Shown: one piece after another, positions 6,823 to 13,526 of the stretch
How the letters are laid out: the number at the start of each line of letters is the position of its first letter
How positions within the stretch are numbered: position 1 is the stretch's first letter
Assembly (NCBI GenBank): GCA_910588415.1
Contig: CAJUPK010000044.1
Span: forward strand, 1 to 16,019
From: an uncultured Oscillospiraceae bacterium
GTDB lineage: Bacteria > Bacillota > Clostridia > Oscillospirales > Acutalibacteraceae
Direction: 5' to 3'
Length of the DNA: 16,019 bases
The notes under the pieces: generated by a model
What the model saw: the letters and a program-made list of their open reading frames with translations, nothing else
Databases searched by the model: none
What the model was told of the DNA's origin: nothing
Translations under genes and position numbers: made by a program

Positions 6823-7698
6823 TTAGCGGCCCTTCTGGCGGGCGGCCCTGGCTTTTGCCTCAAAGCGCTCTGGGTGCATCCGGCTGTAGTGGAAGATGTA
6901 CTGCTGGGCCAGGCCCGCCCAGGGGCCAAAATCCTCTGGCAGCCAACCGGGCAGCAGCTCGCCCATGGCCCGCTTCATCCACACATCCATAGGGAAGCAC
7001 TCCAGCTTGTGAAAGCCGTACAGCAGCGCGCACTCCGCCACCTTGGGGCCAACTCCCGGCAGCTTCTGCAGCTCCTGGCGGCCAAAGGCGGCTGGCTCCC
7101 GCGAAATCCGGTCCAGGTCCAGCTGGCCAGCCGCCACTTGCCGGGCCGCCTCCCGCACATAGGGGGCCCGGTACCCGGCCCGCAGGGGCGCCAAATCCTC
7201 CAGGTCCAGGGCCGCCACTGCCTCCGCCCGGGGAAAGGCGTACAGGTCCCAGCCGGGAATGGCCTGGCCGAACAGACGGCAGAACCGGTCCAGCAGGCCC
7301 TTAATCCGGGCAATATTGTTGTTCTGGGACAGGAGAAACGAGCACAGGGCCTCCCAGGGGTCCTGGCGCAGAATACGGATGCGGGGCGCAAAGGCCACGG
7401 CCTGTGCCAGCACTGGGTGCAGGGCGGCAAGCACCTGCCGGGCGCTCTCATAGTCCGCCTCCCAGTCAAAGTAGCGCCGCCACACCCGGTCAAAAGCCGC
7501 CTGGGAACAGCTCAGCTCCAACTTCTCCCCTCTTCTGCGCAGGGCAAGGGGCTGGTCCAGCGCCGCGCCCACCCAGCGGTCCGGGTCCCCCTCCACAGGC
7601 TGCCAGCGGAAGGCCTGGCCGCAGTCCAGGGTGTCCGCCAGGTCAAACACAGCGGGGATCTCCACCCCATGGCAGGCCGGACCAGGACCCTCTCTCAC
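6823..7698 (-). CDS. ogg: 8-oxoguanine DNA glycosylase/AP lyase (OGG1 family)
   Basis: Base-excision repair enzyme that removes oxidised guanine from DNA. 291 aa from GTG 7698. Signatures: CGQAFRW near the N-terminus, SQNNNIARIKG (124-134), and the helix-hairpin-helix LPGVGPKVAECALLYGF with catalytic Lys219 followed by Asp238 in FPMDVWMKR, equivalent to Lys249/Asp268 of human OGG1. The start is revised: the longest frame begins at 7752, but GTG 7698 overlaps the DUF6062 stop as GTGA and has a GGGGAG ribosome binding site 8 bp upstream; the skipped 18 residues are proline/glycine-rich and lack family features. It is translationally coupled to DUF6062 and is second in the operon. Confidence 0.93.
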   Translation of the reverse strand: MREGPGPACHGVEIPAVFDLADTLDCGQAFRWQPVEGDPDRWVGAALDQPLALRRRGEKLELSCSQAAFDRVWRRYFDWEADYESARQVLAALHPVLAQAVAFAPRIRILRQDPWEALCSFLLSQNNNIARIKGLLDRFCRLFGQAIPGWDLYAFPRAEAVAALDLEDLAPLRAGYRAPYVREAARQVAAGQLDLDRISREPAAFGRQELQKLPGVGPKVAECALLYGFHKLECFPMDVWMKRAMGELLPGWLPEDFGPWAGLAQQYIFHYSRMHPERFEAKARAARQKGR

Positions 7699-8402
7699 CG
7701 GTTTTTCTCCCCGGCATTCTGCTGGGCCACGGGGGGCCGGGCAGTCAGCCACTGGATAGCTCTCTCAATGGCGTCTTTGGAGTTGCCCCAGTCGCCCCCT
7801 GCGTTGCGGTAGTCGAACATCCGGCAGAAATGGGTCACATCCCCGTTCAACTCCTCCAAATAGGCCTTAGAGAGCCGGGTGGTCTGGGCCTCAAAGGGGA
7901 CAAAGTTCTTTTTGGGCATCTTCTGGGCAGCCTCCATCACCAGGCCATAGTGGGGCAGGCATATGTAGGGCTGGGCGGCGTACAGCTGCCGGAACTCCTC
8001 CTCGGTCTGCCAAAGGTTCAGGGTGCTGTCCAGCAGGTGCCGCATGTTCTGCTGGATGTTCTGGCACACAAAACAGTTCTCCTGCCGGCTGTGTACAGCG
8101 GCGGTGATCTTCTTCAAAGGGGTCTTGCTCTCTGGAAACACCTGTCCCTTCACCTCGGCCAGCAGGCTCTCCAGAATCAGCGCCACAGACAGGCGGCTGC
8201 CCCGGGCCAGAATCTGGTTAAAGTGTTCCGTGCAGAAGCCCAGGCGGTTGGTCTCTATGCGCACATCCGGCTCCATCATGGCAGCCCCGGTGATGTAGGT
8301 GGCCATACGGTCCTCCAGCATGTCCCGCATCCGGCAGAAGGGACAGCCCTCTTTGGGCTCAAAGACCTCGTTGACCGGGATGGAACATATGTCTTCTCTC
8401 AT
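7695..8402 (-). CDS. DUF6062 family protein with duplicated CxxC/CxxH motifs
   Basis: 235-aa cytoplasmic protein that I recognise as DUF6062, function unknown. ATG 8402 was preferred over an in-frame start at 8441 because a GGAGG ribosome binding site lies 8 bp upstream and the IPVNEVFEPKEGCPFC beginning fits the family. It carries two similar Cys/His sets: C20-C23 with C57-H60 and C110-C113 with C148-H151, separated by 33 and 34 residues respectively, suggesting an internal duplication with two metal sites (inference). The AMMEPDVRIETN block (41-52) looks conserved. It leads an operon and overlaps the 8-oxoguanine glycosylase gene by GTGA, so a link to DNA damage or redox state is possible but unproven. 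Confidence 0.85.
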   Translation of the reverse strand: MREDICSIPVNEVFEPKEGCPFCRMRDMLEDRMATYITGAAMMEPDVRIETNRLGFCTEHFNQILARGSRLSVALILESLLAEVKGQVFPESKTPLKKITAAVHSRQENCFVCQNIQQNMRHLLDSTLNLWQTEEEFRQLYAAQPYICLPHYGLVMEAAQKMPKKNFVPFEAQTTRLSKAYLEELNGDVTHFCRMFDYRNAGGDWGNSKDAIERAIQWLTARPPVAQQNAGEKNR

Positions 8403-8467
8403 GGGCAAAACCTCCGGTTTCAATTTGCGGGCAGCGGACAAGGACCGCCTGCCCCTGTCTATGGCCT

Positions 8468-8496
8468 ATTTTACCACAACCAGCCGGAAAAGGGAA
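8468..8496 (-). promoter_or_regulatory. Extended -10 promoter for the DUF6062 operon
   Basis: Minus strand TGGTAAAAT (TGn extension plus TAAAAT at 8468-8473) about 66 bp upstream of the DUF6062 start codon. The -35 region (TTCCCT, 17 bp further up) is weak, as often seen with extended -10 promoters. Confidence 0.5.
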
Positions 8497-8499
8497 GCG

Positions 8500-9103
8500 G
8501 AATCTTTTAGGCTGCGTTTCCCCAAGAGCTTCCACAAGGGTTCCCACCGGTGTCCACAGCAGGGCCCTCCGGGGTCGATTCTCTGCCTTCCGCGCTGAAA
8601 GCCCTTGAAGCGCGGGACGCACGGCACATACCTGCTGCAGGCAGCTCTGGGGAATTTCCCCTTGCATCTGCCAAAACCCCCTCCAAAATCCCCATGCTCC
8701 TCCCCATGCTCCCCTTATAGGAACACATCCTGGTGGAGCAGCCAGCGCCCCTGGGGGGCTTCCAAAACAGCCTCCCAAAGGCACCTGGCTGGGGCGCGCC
8801 TGCTTTTGCCGCCTGCACCAGCTGCATATTTTCTCTTCCGTTTACATAATTTTCTGGCCGTGGAAAATTTTCCCACAGGCAAAACCCCCGCAGGGACAAG
8901 GGTTTTTCCACACTTTCCACCGGGTTTTCCACATTTTTTCCGCCTGTATACAAGCGCCTACCCGCTGTCCGGCAAAGACATCCCCTCCATCCGCAGGCCG
9001 TTAAGGCTGCTTTCAAAATCGTGCCTGTACACACAGCCTGCCGCTTGTTTTCCCACCGTGCGCCCCTGTTTCTGGGTCTTTTCCTCCCTGGAGCCCCAAA
9101 AAG
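8500..9103. other. Gene-free region between the DUF6062 promoter and the ECF terminator
   Basis: About 600 bp with no credible gene: open frames on both strands are proline/arginine-rich and lack ribosome binding sites and domain patterns. It contains a DnaA-box-like cluster (8859-8933), an AT-rich tract (about 8825-8856), a 13-bp palindrome GGGGAATTTCCCC (8649-8661), and an exact tandem pair of TCCCCATGCTCC (8689-8700 and 8701-8712). Additional TCCACA-like words occur at 8530-8536 and 8550-8558. An undetected structured RNA cannot be excluded. Confidence 0.6.
8859..8933 (+). repeat. Cluster of DnaA-box-like 9-mers
   Basis: Against the DnaA box TTATCCACA: TTTTCCACA at 8904-8912 and 8925-8933 (both 8 of 9, same orientation, 21 bp apart, i.e. 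two helical turns), TTTCCCACA at 8869-8877 (7 of 9), CTTTCCACC at 8913-8921 (6 of 9), and an inverted copy CGTGGAAAA at 8859-8867 (7 of 9). An AT-rich tract precedes the cluster. It may bind DnaA; flanking genes all point the same way and dnaA is absent, so it is not a typical replication origin. Confidence 0.4.
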
Positions 9104-9106
9104 CCC

Positions 9107-9149
9107 AAAGAAAGGCGCGGCCAAGACCGGTTAAAGCGTCTCGCCGCGC
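9107..9149 (-). terminator. Terminator of the ECF transporter gene
   Basis: Minus strand GCGCGGC (9143-9149) pairs with GCCGCGC (9115-9121), extended inwards by GAGAC against GTCTT with one bulge, followed by CTTTCTTT. It lies 18 bp after the ECF stop codon. The imperfect T-tract suggests moderate strength. Confidence 0.6.
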
Positions 9150-9166
9150 ATTGTTTCTTGCTGTTC

Positions 9167-9733
9167 TCAGGCCATTTTATCCAGCAGACGGCTCTTTTTC
9201 AAAGCCAGGCGCACCACCGCGCACAGGGGCACAGCCACCACCACTGCAATCACCGCGTTGATGCTGGAGGTAACCAGTTTGGTGGCCAGCGCCATAAGCA
9301 CAGCCCCCAGCTCGCTGCCCAGCAGCAGGCCCTGGATAAAGCTTTTGCCCAAGTACAAAATCATGTAGGTCACGCTGCCCGCAGCCGCGGCCAGAATATT
9401 CTGGCCATGGTTCTCCGCCCTGGCCCCATGGGCATGGGCCGCCCAGCCGCATACCGCGGCCAGCAAAAACTTAAAGGCAAAGGTAAAGGGCGCGCTGGCA
9501 ATATAGGCCGGGTTGGTCAGGTCATATAGGGCGGAGCCAATCCCTGCCGCCAGTCCGCCGCCCACAGGCCCCAGCACAAAGCCGGACAGCAGGCAGAAAA
9601 TATTGCCAAAGTGGATGCGGCTCACATCGCCAATCGCCACGGGCACAGGCACGCTCATGTAGTTGGACACAAACGCCAGCGCCGCGAAAACGCCGATAGC
9701 CGCTATCCGGTAGATTTTCCTCTGTCTTTCCAT
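9167..9733 (-). CDS. ECF transporter S component, substrate unknown
   Basis: 188-aa integral membrane protein resembling the substrate-binding (S) subunits of energy-coupling factor vitamin transporters. Hydrophobic segments cover most of the protein: IAAIGVFAALAFVSNYMS, then FGNIFCLLSGFVLGPVGGGLAAGIGSAL with the glycine-rich turn typical of S components, a third around FAFKFLLAAVCGWAAH, and two near the C-terminus ending in a basic tail (KKSRLLDKMA). Start ATG 9733 is chosen because the longer frame to 9868 reads through the MITE-like element and lacks family sequence; the upstream GAGAGAGGGATGG is a mediocre ribosome binding site. No EcfA/EcfT genes are here, so it probably shares a common energizing module. 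No riboswitch was recognised upstream, so the vitamin cannot be inferred. Confidence 0.87.
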   Translation of the reverse strand: MERQRKIYRIAAIGVFAALAFVSNYMSVPVPVAIGDVSRIHFGNIFCLLSGFVLGPVGGGLAAGIGSALYDLTNPAYIASAPFTFAFKFLLAAVCGWAAHAHGARAENHGQNILAAAAGSVTYMILYLGKSFIQGLLLGSELGAVLMALATKLVTSSINAVIAVVVAVPLCAVVRLALKKSRLLDKMA

Positions 9734-9753
9734 TGCAAACCATCCCTCTCTCC

Positions 9754-9874
9754 TAGGGCTTGTTTGAAAATAGAGAAAGCGCCGGATTTTTGGATCAAAA
9801 CAAGAGATTTCCAACACAGAAAGCTTTTGCTTTGGGCAAAAAGACGGTATTTGCGATGTTTCAAACATGCCCTA
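9754..9874. mobile_element. MITE-like element with 16-bp terminal inverted repeats
   Basis: TAGGGCTTGTTTGAAA (9754-9769) is the inverted match, 15 of 16, of TTTCAAACATGCCCTA (9859-9874). The 117 bp from GGGC to GCCC are flanked on each side by TA, which may be a target duplication. The inside has no credible gene and is AT-richer than its surroundings. It lies between the pyrophosphohydrolase and the ECF gene and ends directly against the ECF ribosome binding site, so it could supply or interrupt transcription. The transposase that would move it is not in the window. Confidence 0.7.
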
Positions 9875-9897
9875 ATACTAAAATATTGTATTCCGGA

Positions 9898-10209
9898 TCA
9901 CTCCTTGGAGACCAGGAACACGCGCTTCTCAAAGCCGCCCCTGGCCTGGCGCTTTTCCTGACACGCCGCTTGCAGTTCGTCCACAGTATGCCCGTCCGCC
10001 TGGCACAGGGCGAAAACCACCTCCAGAATGTCGGCCAGCTCAGAAAGCTCATAGCTTTCCCGGTACTCGGCAGCTTCCTCCAAAAGCTTCTTCTCCAGCG
10101 CGCCATGGTATTCCCCATCGTCCAAGGTACGCGTAACAGGCTTTTCCCCCTGGGCCTCTATTATCTGCGGTATTTTATCCCGCACCAGCTTGTTATATTC
10201 CATCATCAC
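9898..10209 (-). CDS. MazG-like nucleoside triphosphate pyrophosphohydrolase
   Basis: 103-aa all-helical pyrophosphohydrolase of the MazG/phosphoribosyl-ATP pyrophosphatase superfamily. It opens with YNKLVRDKIPQII, the hallmark of a subgroup of house-cleaning NTP pyrophosphatases. The Mg-binding residues are Glu44, Glu45 and Glu48 (EEAAE), then Glu57 and Asp60 (ELAD). It probably hydrolyses non-canonical or excess (d)NTPs; it is unlikely to be HisE because no his genes are near. Start is uncertain between GTG 10209 (9 bp after AGGAGG) and the ATGs at 10206 and 10203. It follows the malic enzyme gene by 18 bp and is probably cotranscribed with it. Confidence 0.88.
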   Translation of the reverse strand: MMMEYNKLVRDKIPQIIEAQGEKPVTRTLDDGEYHGALEKKLLEEAAEYRESYELSELADILEVVFALCQADGHTVDELQAACQEKRQARGGFEKRVFLVSKE

Positions 10210-10227
10210 AAATCCCTTCCTCCTGTT

Positions 10228-11400
10228 TTAGGCGCGGGCTGCGCCGGAGTCCCTGGCGGCCTGGGCCACGGCGGCGGCAATGGCCGGGGCCACCGCCTTG
10301 TTGAAGGCACTGGGGATGATATAGTCCTCCCGCAGCTCGCTGTCCGGAATCAGCCCCGCCAGGGCCTTGGCAGCGGCCAGCTTCATCTGGTCGTTGATCT
10401 CCCGGGCCCGCACGTCCAAAGCTCCCCGGAAAATCCCCGGGAAGCAGAGCACATTGTTGATCTGGTTCATGCAGTCTGACCGGCCGGAGCCCACCACCCG
10501 GGCCCCTGCTTCCAGGGCCTCCTGGGGGAAGATCTCCGGGGTGGGGTTGGCGCAGGCAAACACAATGGCGTCCTGGGCCATGGAGGCCACCATCTCCTTG
10601 GTGACGCAGCCAGGGGCCGAGAAGCCCATGAACACGTCCGCACCCTGCATCACCTCTGCCAGGGATCCGGACTTTCTCTGGGGATTGGTGTCCTCCGCCA
10701 GCTGGGCCTGGGCAGGGCTCATGCCGGGCAGGCCGGGAACCAGGGCCCCCTGCCGGTCGCAGACCACCACATTGCGCAGGCCCAGGGCCATCAGCAGCCG
10801 GGTGCAGGCAGTGCCCGCTGCCCCCGCGCCGTTGACCACTGCCGAGACCTGCCCAATCTCCTTGCCCACCAACCGCAGGGCGTTGAGCATGGCCGCCACA
10901 GTGACCACAGCGGTGCCATGCTGGTCATCGTGGAACACGGGAATGTCCAGCCGCTCCTTCAGCTTGGCCTCCACCTCAAAGCACCGGGGGGCCGCAATGT
11001 CCTCCAGGTTGATTCCCCCAAAGGAGCCGGCCAGCAGCTCCACCGTGCGCACAATCTCGTCCACGTCCTTGGACCGGATGCACAAGGGGAAGGCGTCCAC
11101 CCCGGCAAAGGCTTTAAACAGGGCGCACTTGCCCTCCATCACCGGCATCCCCGCCTCCGGGCCAATGTCCCCCAGGCCCAGCACCGCGGTGCCGTCTGTG
11201 ACCACAGCCACCAGGTTGCCCCGGCGGGTGTATTCATAGGACTTCTCCACATCCTGGGCAATCTCCAGACAGGGGGCCGCCACTCCCGGGGTATAGGCCA
11301 CAGACAGGTCGTCCCGGCTCTCCAGGGGGCAGGGGGTCTCTATGCGGAGCTTGCCCTGCCATTCCCTGTGCATCTCTAAGGCTTTCGCGTTATAGTCCAT
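10228..11400 (-). CDS. NAD(P)-dependent malic enzyme (decarboxylating)
   Basis: Oxidative decarboxylation of malate to pyruvate and CO2 with reduction of NAD(P), in the cytoplasm. 390 aa from ATG 11400, the short bacterial form without a phosphotransacetylase domain. Motifs: LSVAYTPGVAAPC with the catalytic Tyr36, GTAVLGLGDIGPEAGMPVMEGK and CALFK with the catalytic Lys region (about 91-96), metal site FHDDQHGTAV, nucleotide-binding NGAGAAGTAC, and FACANPTPE near the C-terminus. A GTG at 11433 in frame was rejected because it lies upstream of the family N-terminus and has no ribosome binding site; the site before 11400 is itself weak (GTGAGAG). No clear promoter was found in the 214 bp upstream. 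The pyrophosphohydrolase gene follows. Confidence 0.95.
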   Translation of the reverse strand: MDYNAKALEMHREWQGKLRIETPCPLESRDDLSVAYTPGVAAPCLEIAQDVEKSYEYTRRGNLVAVVTDGTAVLGLGDIGPEAGMPVMEGKCALFKAFAGVDAFPLCIRSKDVDEIVRTVELLAGSFGGINLEDIAAPRCFEVEAKLKERLDIPVFHDDQHGTAVVTVAAMLNALRLVGKEIGQVSAVVNGAGAAGTACTRLLMALGLRNVVVCDRQGALVPGLPGMSPAQAQLAEDTNPQRKSGSLAEVMQGADVFMGFSAPGCVTKEMVASMAQDAIVFACANPTPEIFPQEALEAGARVVGSGRSDCMNQINNVLCFPGIFRGALDVRAREINDQMKLAAAKALAGLIPDSELREDYIIPSAFNKAVAPAIAAAVAQAARDSGAARA

Positions 11401-11614
11401 GTTCTCTCTCACTTTCCATAGGCAACACCGCACAATTCGCGGCTAGCGCCTCAAGCACCGTCTTGTTTGCATCTTTTCCGTCATAACGCACAGCTTTCCC
11501 TTGCCAATCACAAGATGGGCGGCGCTCGTACACTCTGGCGAAAAATCTGTCTGCTCAATACGGCACTTAGAATGGCGCGGTATGGCCTATACTATATTTT
11601 TTATAATCCTTCGG
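11401..11614 (-). other. Unexplained 214-bp intergenic before the malic enzyme
   Basis: Lower in GC than its neighbours. On the minus strand two overlapping frames stay open: 11446-11586 (47 codons, containing KCRIEQTDFSPECTSAAHL) and 11393-11554 (54 codons, containing CDWQGKAVRYDGKDANK), the second stopping inside the malic enzyme start. Neither has a convincing start codon and ribosome binding site. A possible hairpin is CCGC/GCGG around 11426-11442. It could be a leader RNA, a dispersed repeat or a gene remnant. Confidence 0.4.
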
Positions 11615-12588
11615 TTACTCCCCCGGTTCCGTCTCCCCATCCGGGGCATAGCGCACCAGGTTCACGGTGTCCTCCAGCAGGCAGGGTTCCCCCAAAAGGG
11701 TGGTCAGGCCCTGAAAGACCACAGGCACCCCTGGCCCGGCGATCCCCTCCCGCATCACATGAAAGTGCAGGTGGGGCAGCCAGCTGGAACCGCTGCTTCC
11801 CACCCGGCCCAGCAGTTGCCCGGCCTTCACCCGCTCTCCGGCCCGGACAGCCACACTGCCCTTTGCCAAGTGGGCGTACAGGCTCAGCTCATCCCCTGGG
11901 TGGCGGAGCAGCACATGGTTGCCGTCTATGCGGGCGTGCTCGCCAAACTGGGCCTCCACCGCCTCCAGGTCCGTGGCCTCCCCGGTGTCCTCCAGGCCGT
12001 CAAAGGCCTCCTCCACCACCCCGGCACAGGCCGCGTACACAGGCTGCCCGCCCAGGGTACTCTCGGCCAGGGTATCGTCAAAGGCCCCCACGTCAAAGGC
12101 AAACTCGCTGTTCCGGCACCAGCGATGGGAGTTGATGGCCGGGCAGGTGTCTGTGACCAGGAAGGTGCCCCGCAGGGGGAAGGTATAGGTATTCCCGCTC
12201 TCATAGCGGACCACGGGCACAGTCTCCCGCAAAAGACCCCCTGGGCAGTCCGCTTCAATCCGAAGCCGGTCCGTCCCAGCCCCAGCGAAAAAGGAAAAAT
12301 GCTGGTGCATAAAGGCTGTCTCCGGCCGGTGGGAGAGCCCGGTGATGCGCAAAAGGCTGCTGTCCCGGTAGCGGCCAAGCTCCTCCCGGCTATAGGCCAG
12401 CCGGGCGGCCGTCTCCTCCGGTCCCAAAGACACCTGGCAGCAGACCCGGTCTTGGGCCAGGCAGGTAAAGGTCAGGCTTTGGGGGATATCCCCCCGTCAA
12501 ACCAGAGGCACCGGAGAAAAAAGTCGGTATGGATCATGTGTTCCTCGCGGACCACAGAAAAAATGGGTCCAGCACAGTGCATGGGCAT
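11615..12588 (-). pseudogene. M23-family metallopeptidase, apparent -1 frameshift at a G6 run
   Basis: M23/LytM-type peptidoglycan endopeptidase-like protein without a signal peptide. A well-formed start (ATG 12588, AGGAGG 8 bp upstream, strong promoter) opens a frame that stops at 12472 after 38 residues. The M23 frame is open from about 12498 downward and the protein-like sequence SLTFTCLAQDRVCCQVSLG continues in it upstream of its first usable start (GTG 12433, no ribosome binding site). Adding one G to the six at 12490-12495 joins both frames into a 324-aa protein. Corrected positions: His240 in LYAHL and His273/His275 in PHLHFHV; the usual first metal ligand His is Glu162 in SEFAFD. Could be a pseudogene, a sequencing error or slippage. 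Confidence 0.7.
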
Positions 12589-12613
12589 CTGTCTCGCCTC
12601 CTTGTTCCGCTCT

Positions 12614-12642
12614 ATTATAGCACTGGCCAAAAGTAAAATCAA
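12614..12642 (-). promoter_or_regulatory. Promoter of the M23 gene
   Basis: Minus strand TTGATT (12637-12642), 17-bp spacer, perfect TATAAT (12614-12619), 26 bp upstream of the ATG at 12588 and followed by AGGAGG (12597-12602). A strong sigma-A-type promoter, divergent from the HAD promoter about 75 bp away. Confidence 0.8.
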
Positions 12643-12716
12643 CCGGAACCGGTGACAAAGATCGCCCGCGCCTGGTCCGTCCTCCTCCCAGACTGCCCGG
12701 CGGATGAAAAAAACCT

Positions 12717-12745
12717 TTGCTTTTCCCCCTCCGACGGACTATAAT
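12717..12745 (+). promoter_or_regulatory. Promoter of the Gph-like HAD gene
   Basis: Plus strand TTGCTT (12717-12722), 17-bp spacer, perfect TATAAT (12740-12745). Transcription would start near 12751, just after the ATG at 12748, which supports 12778 as the real start codon. Confidence 0.65.
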
Positions 12746-12777
12746 AGATGGAAAATCAAACTGCGAGGCGAGCCGAT

Positions 12778-13458
12778 ATGTATGATGAATCCCAAAGCCC
12801 CTACCGGGGCTGTATTTTTGATCTGGACGGCACCCTGGCCGACACCCTCCACTCCATCGCCCACTTTGGCAACCGCACCTTGGAGACCTTTGGCCTGCCG
12901 CCCATCCCTGTGGCAGACTACAAGCTTTTGGTGGGCAACGGCGCGGAGGTGCTTATGGACCGTATGCTGGCCCATGTGGGGGCCTGTCTCACCGGAGACG
13001 CCCGCCGGGCTTTCCGGGCGGAGTACGACCGCCGCTACGCCGCGGACCCCCTGGCCCTGGTGGGGGCCTATCCCGGCGTGCCCCAGGTCTTGGCCAAACA
13101 GCACAGCCAGGGGGTCCGGCTGGGGGTGCTCTCCAACAAGCCGGACGATATGACCCAGGCCATTGTGGCAGAATTGTACCCGGACATTTTTGACGTGGTC
13201 CACGGCCAGCGGGAGGGCGTCCCCACCAAGCCGGACCCCACAGCCCTATTGTCTTTGGCGGAGGAGCTGGCCCTGCCCCCTGGGGACATCCTCTATGTGG
13301 GGGACAGCGGCGTGGACATGGACGCGGGCCGGGCCGCCGGCATGGACACCTGCGGGGTGCGGTGGGGCTTCCGCTCTCGGGAGGAGCTTTTGGACCACGG
13401 GGCCAAGTTCCTGGCCGGGGACCCGCTGCAGCTTATGCTAATTATCGAAAAAGGATAA
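12778..13458 (+). CDS. HAD-family phosphatase, phosphoglycolate phosphatase-like
   Basis: 226-aa cytoplasmic phosphatase of HAD subfamily I with a helical cap. Motif I is IFDLDGTLADT (nucleophile Asp15, acid Asp17), motif II is LGVLSNKP, motif III is the Lys in TKPDP, and motif IV is YVGDSGVDMDAG. The GVDMDAGRAAGMDTCGVRWGFR tail is typical of Gph/PpaX-like proteins, which hydrolyse 2-phosphoglycolate or pyrophosphate-type substrates; the exact substrate is unknown. ATG 12778 (GAGG 9 bp upstream) is preferred over ATG 12748, which lies 3 bp after the -10 box and so would be outside or at the very tip of the mRNA. Unlike the HAD protein at 2630-3295 it keeps the second motif I Asp. Single-gene unit. 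Confidence 0.9.
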   Translation: MYDESQSPYRGCIFDLDGTLADTLHSIAHFGNRTLETFGLPPIPVADYKLLVGNGAEVLMDRMLAHVGACLTGDARRAFRAEYDRRYAADPLALVGAYPGVPQVLAKQHSQGVRLGVLSNKPDDMTQAIVAELYPDIFDVVHGQREGVPTKPDPTALLSLAEELALPPGDILYVGDSGVDMDAGRAAGMDTCGVRWGFRSREELLDHGAKFLAGDPLQLMLIIEKG

Positions 13459-13465
13459 TTCCATA

Positions 13466-13494
13466 TTGACAAACGATAAATTTCAGCGTATAAT
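13466..13494 (+). promoter_or_regulatory. Consensus promoter of the DUF2975-HTH pair, with a nearby inverted repeat
   Basis: TTGACA (13466-13471), 17-bp spacer, TATAAT (13489-13494): a perfect sigma-A match. Directly upstream, AATTATC (13440-13446) and GATAATT (13454-13460) form a 7-bp inverted repeat overlapping the HAD stop codon, and CGATAA occurs again in the spacer (13474-13479). These TTATC/GATAA words may be operator sites for the HTH protein encoded downstream (inference). Confidence 0.85.
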
Positions 13495-13526
13495 AGGAGC
13501 ATACTAACCACGGAGGTGCTTCTATT

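Noticed and set aside
5820..6992. 390-aa plus-strand open frame
   Set aside because: Antisense to the ComEC-like gene and glycosylase; proline/histidine-rich composition typical of a shadow frame.
8500..9103. A chromosomal replication origin
   Set aside because: Only two boxes reach 8 of 9, none is perfect, dnaA/dnaN are absent, and genes on both sides point the same way. Kept only as a DnaA-box-like cluster.
8507..9261. Long frames on both strands in the 8.5-9.2 kb gap (205 aa minus, 218 aa plus)
   Set aside because: Both are low-complexity Pro/Arg/Gly-rich with no usable ribosome binding site or family motif; they overlap each other and the terminator.
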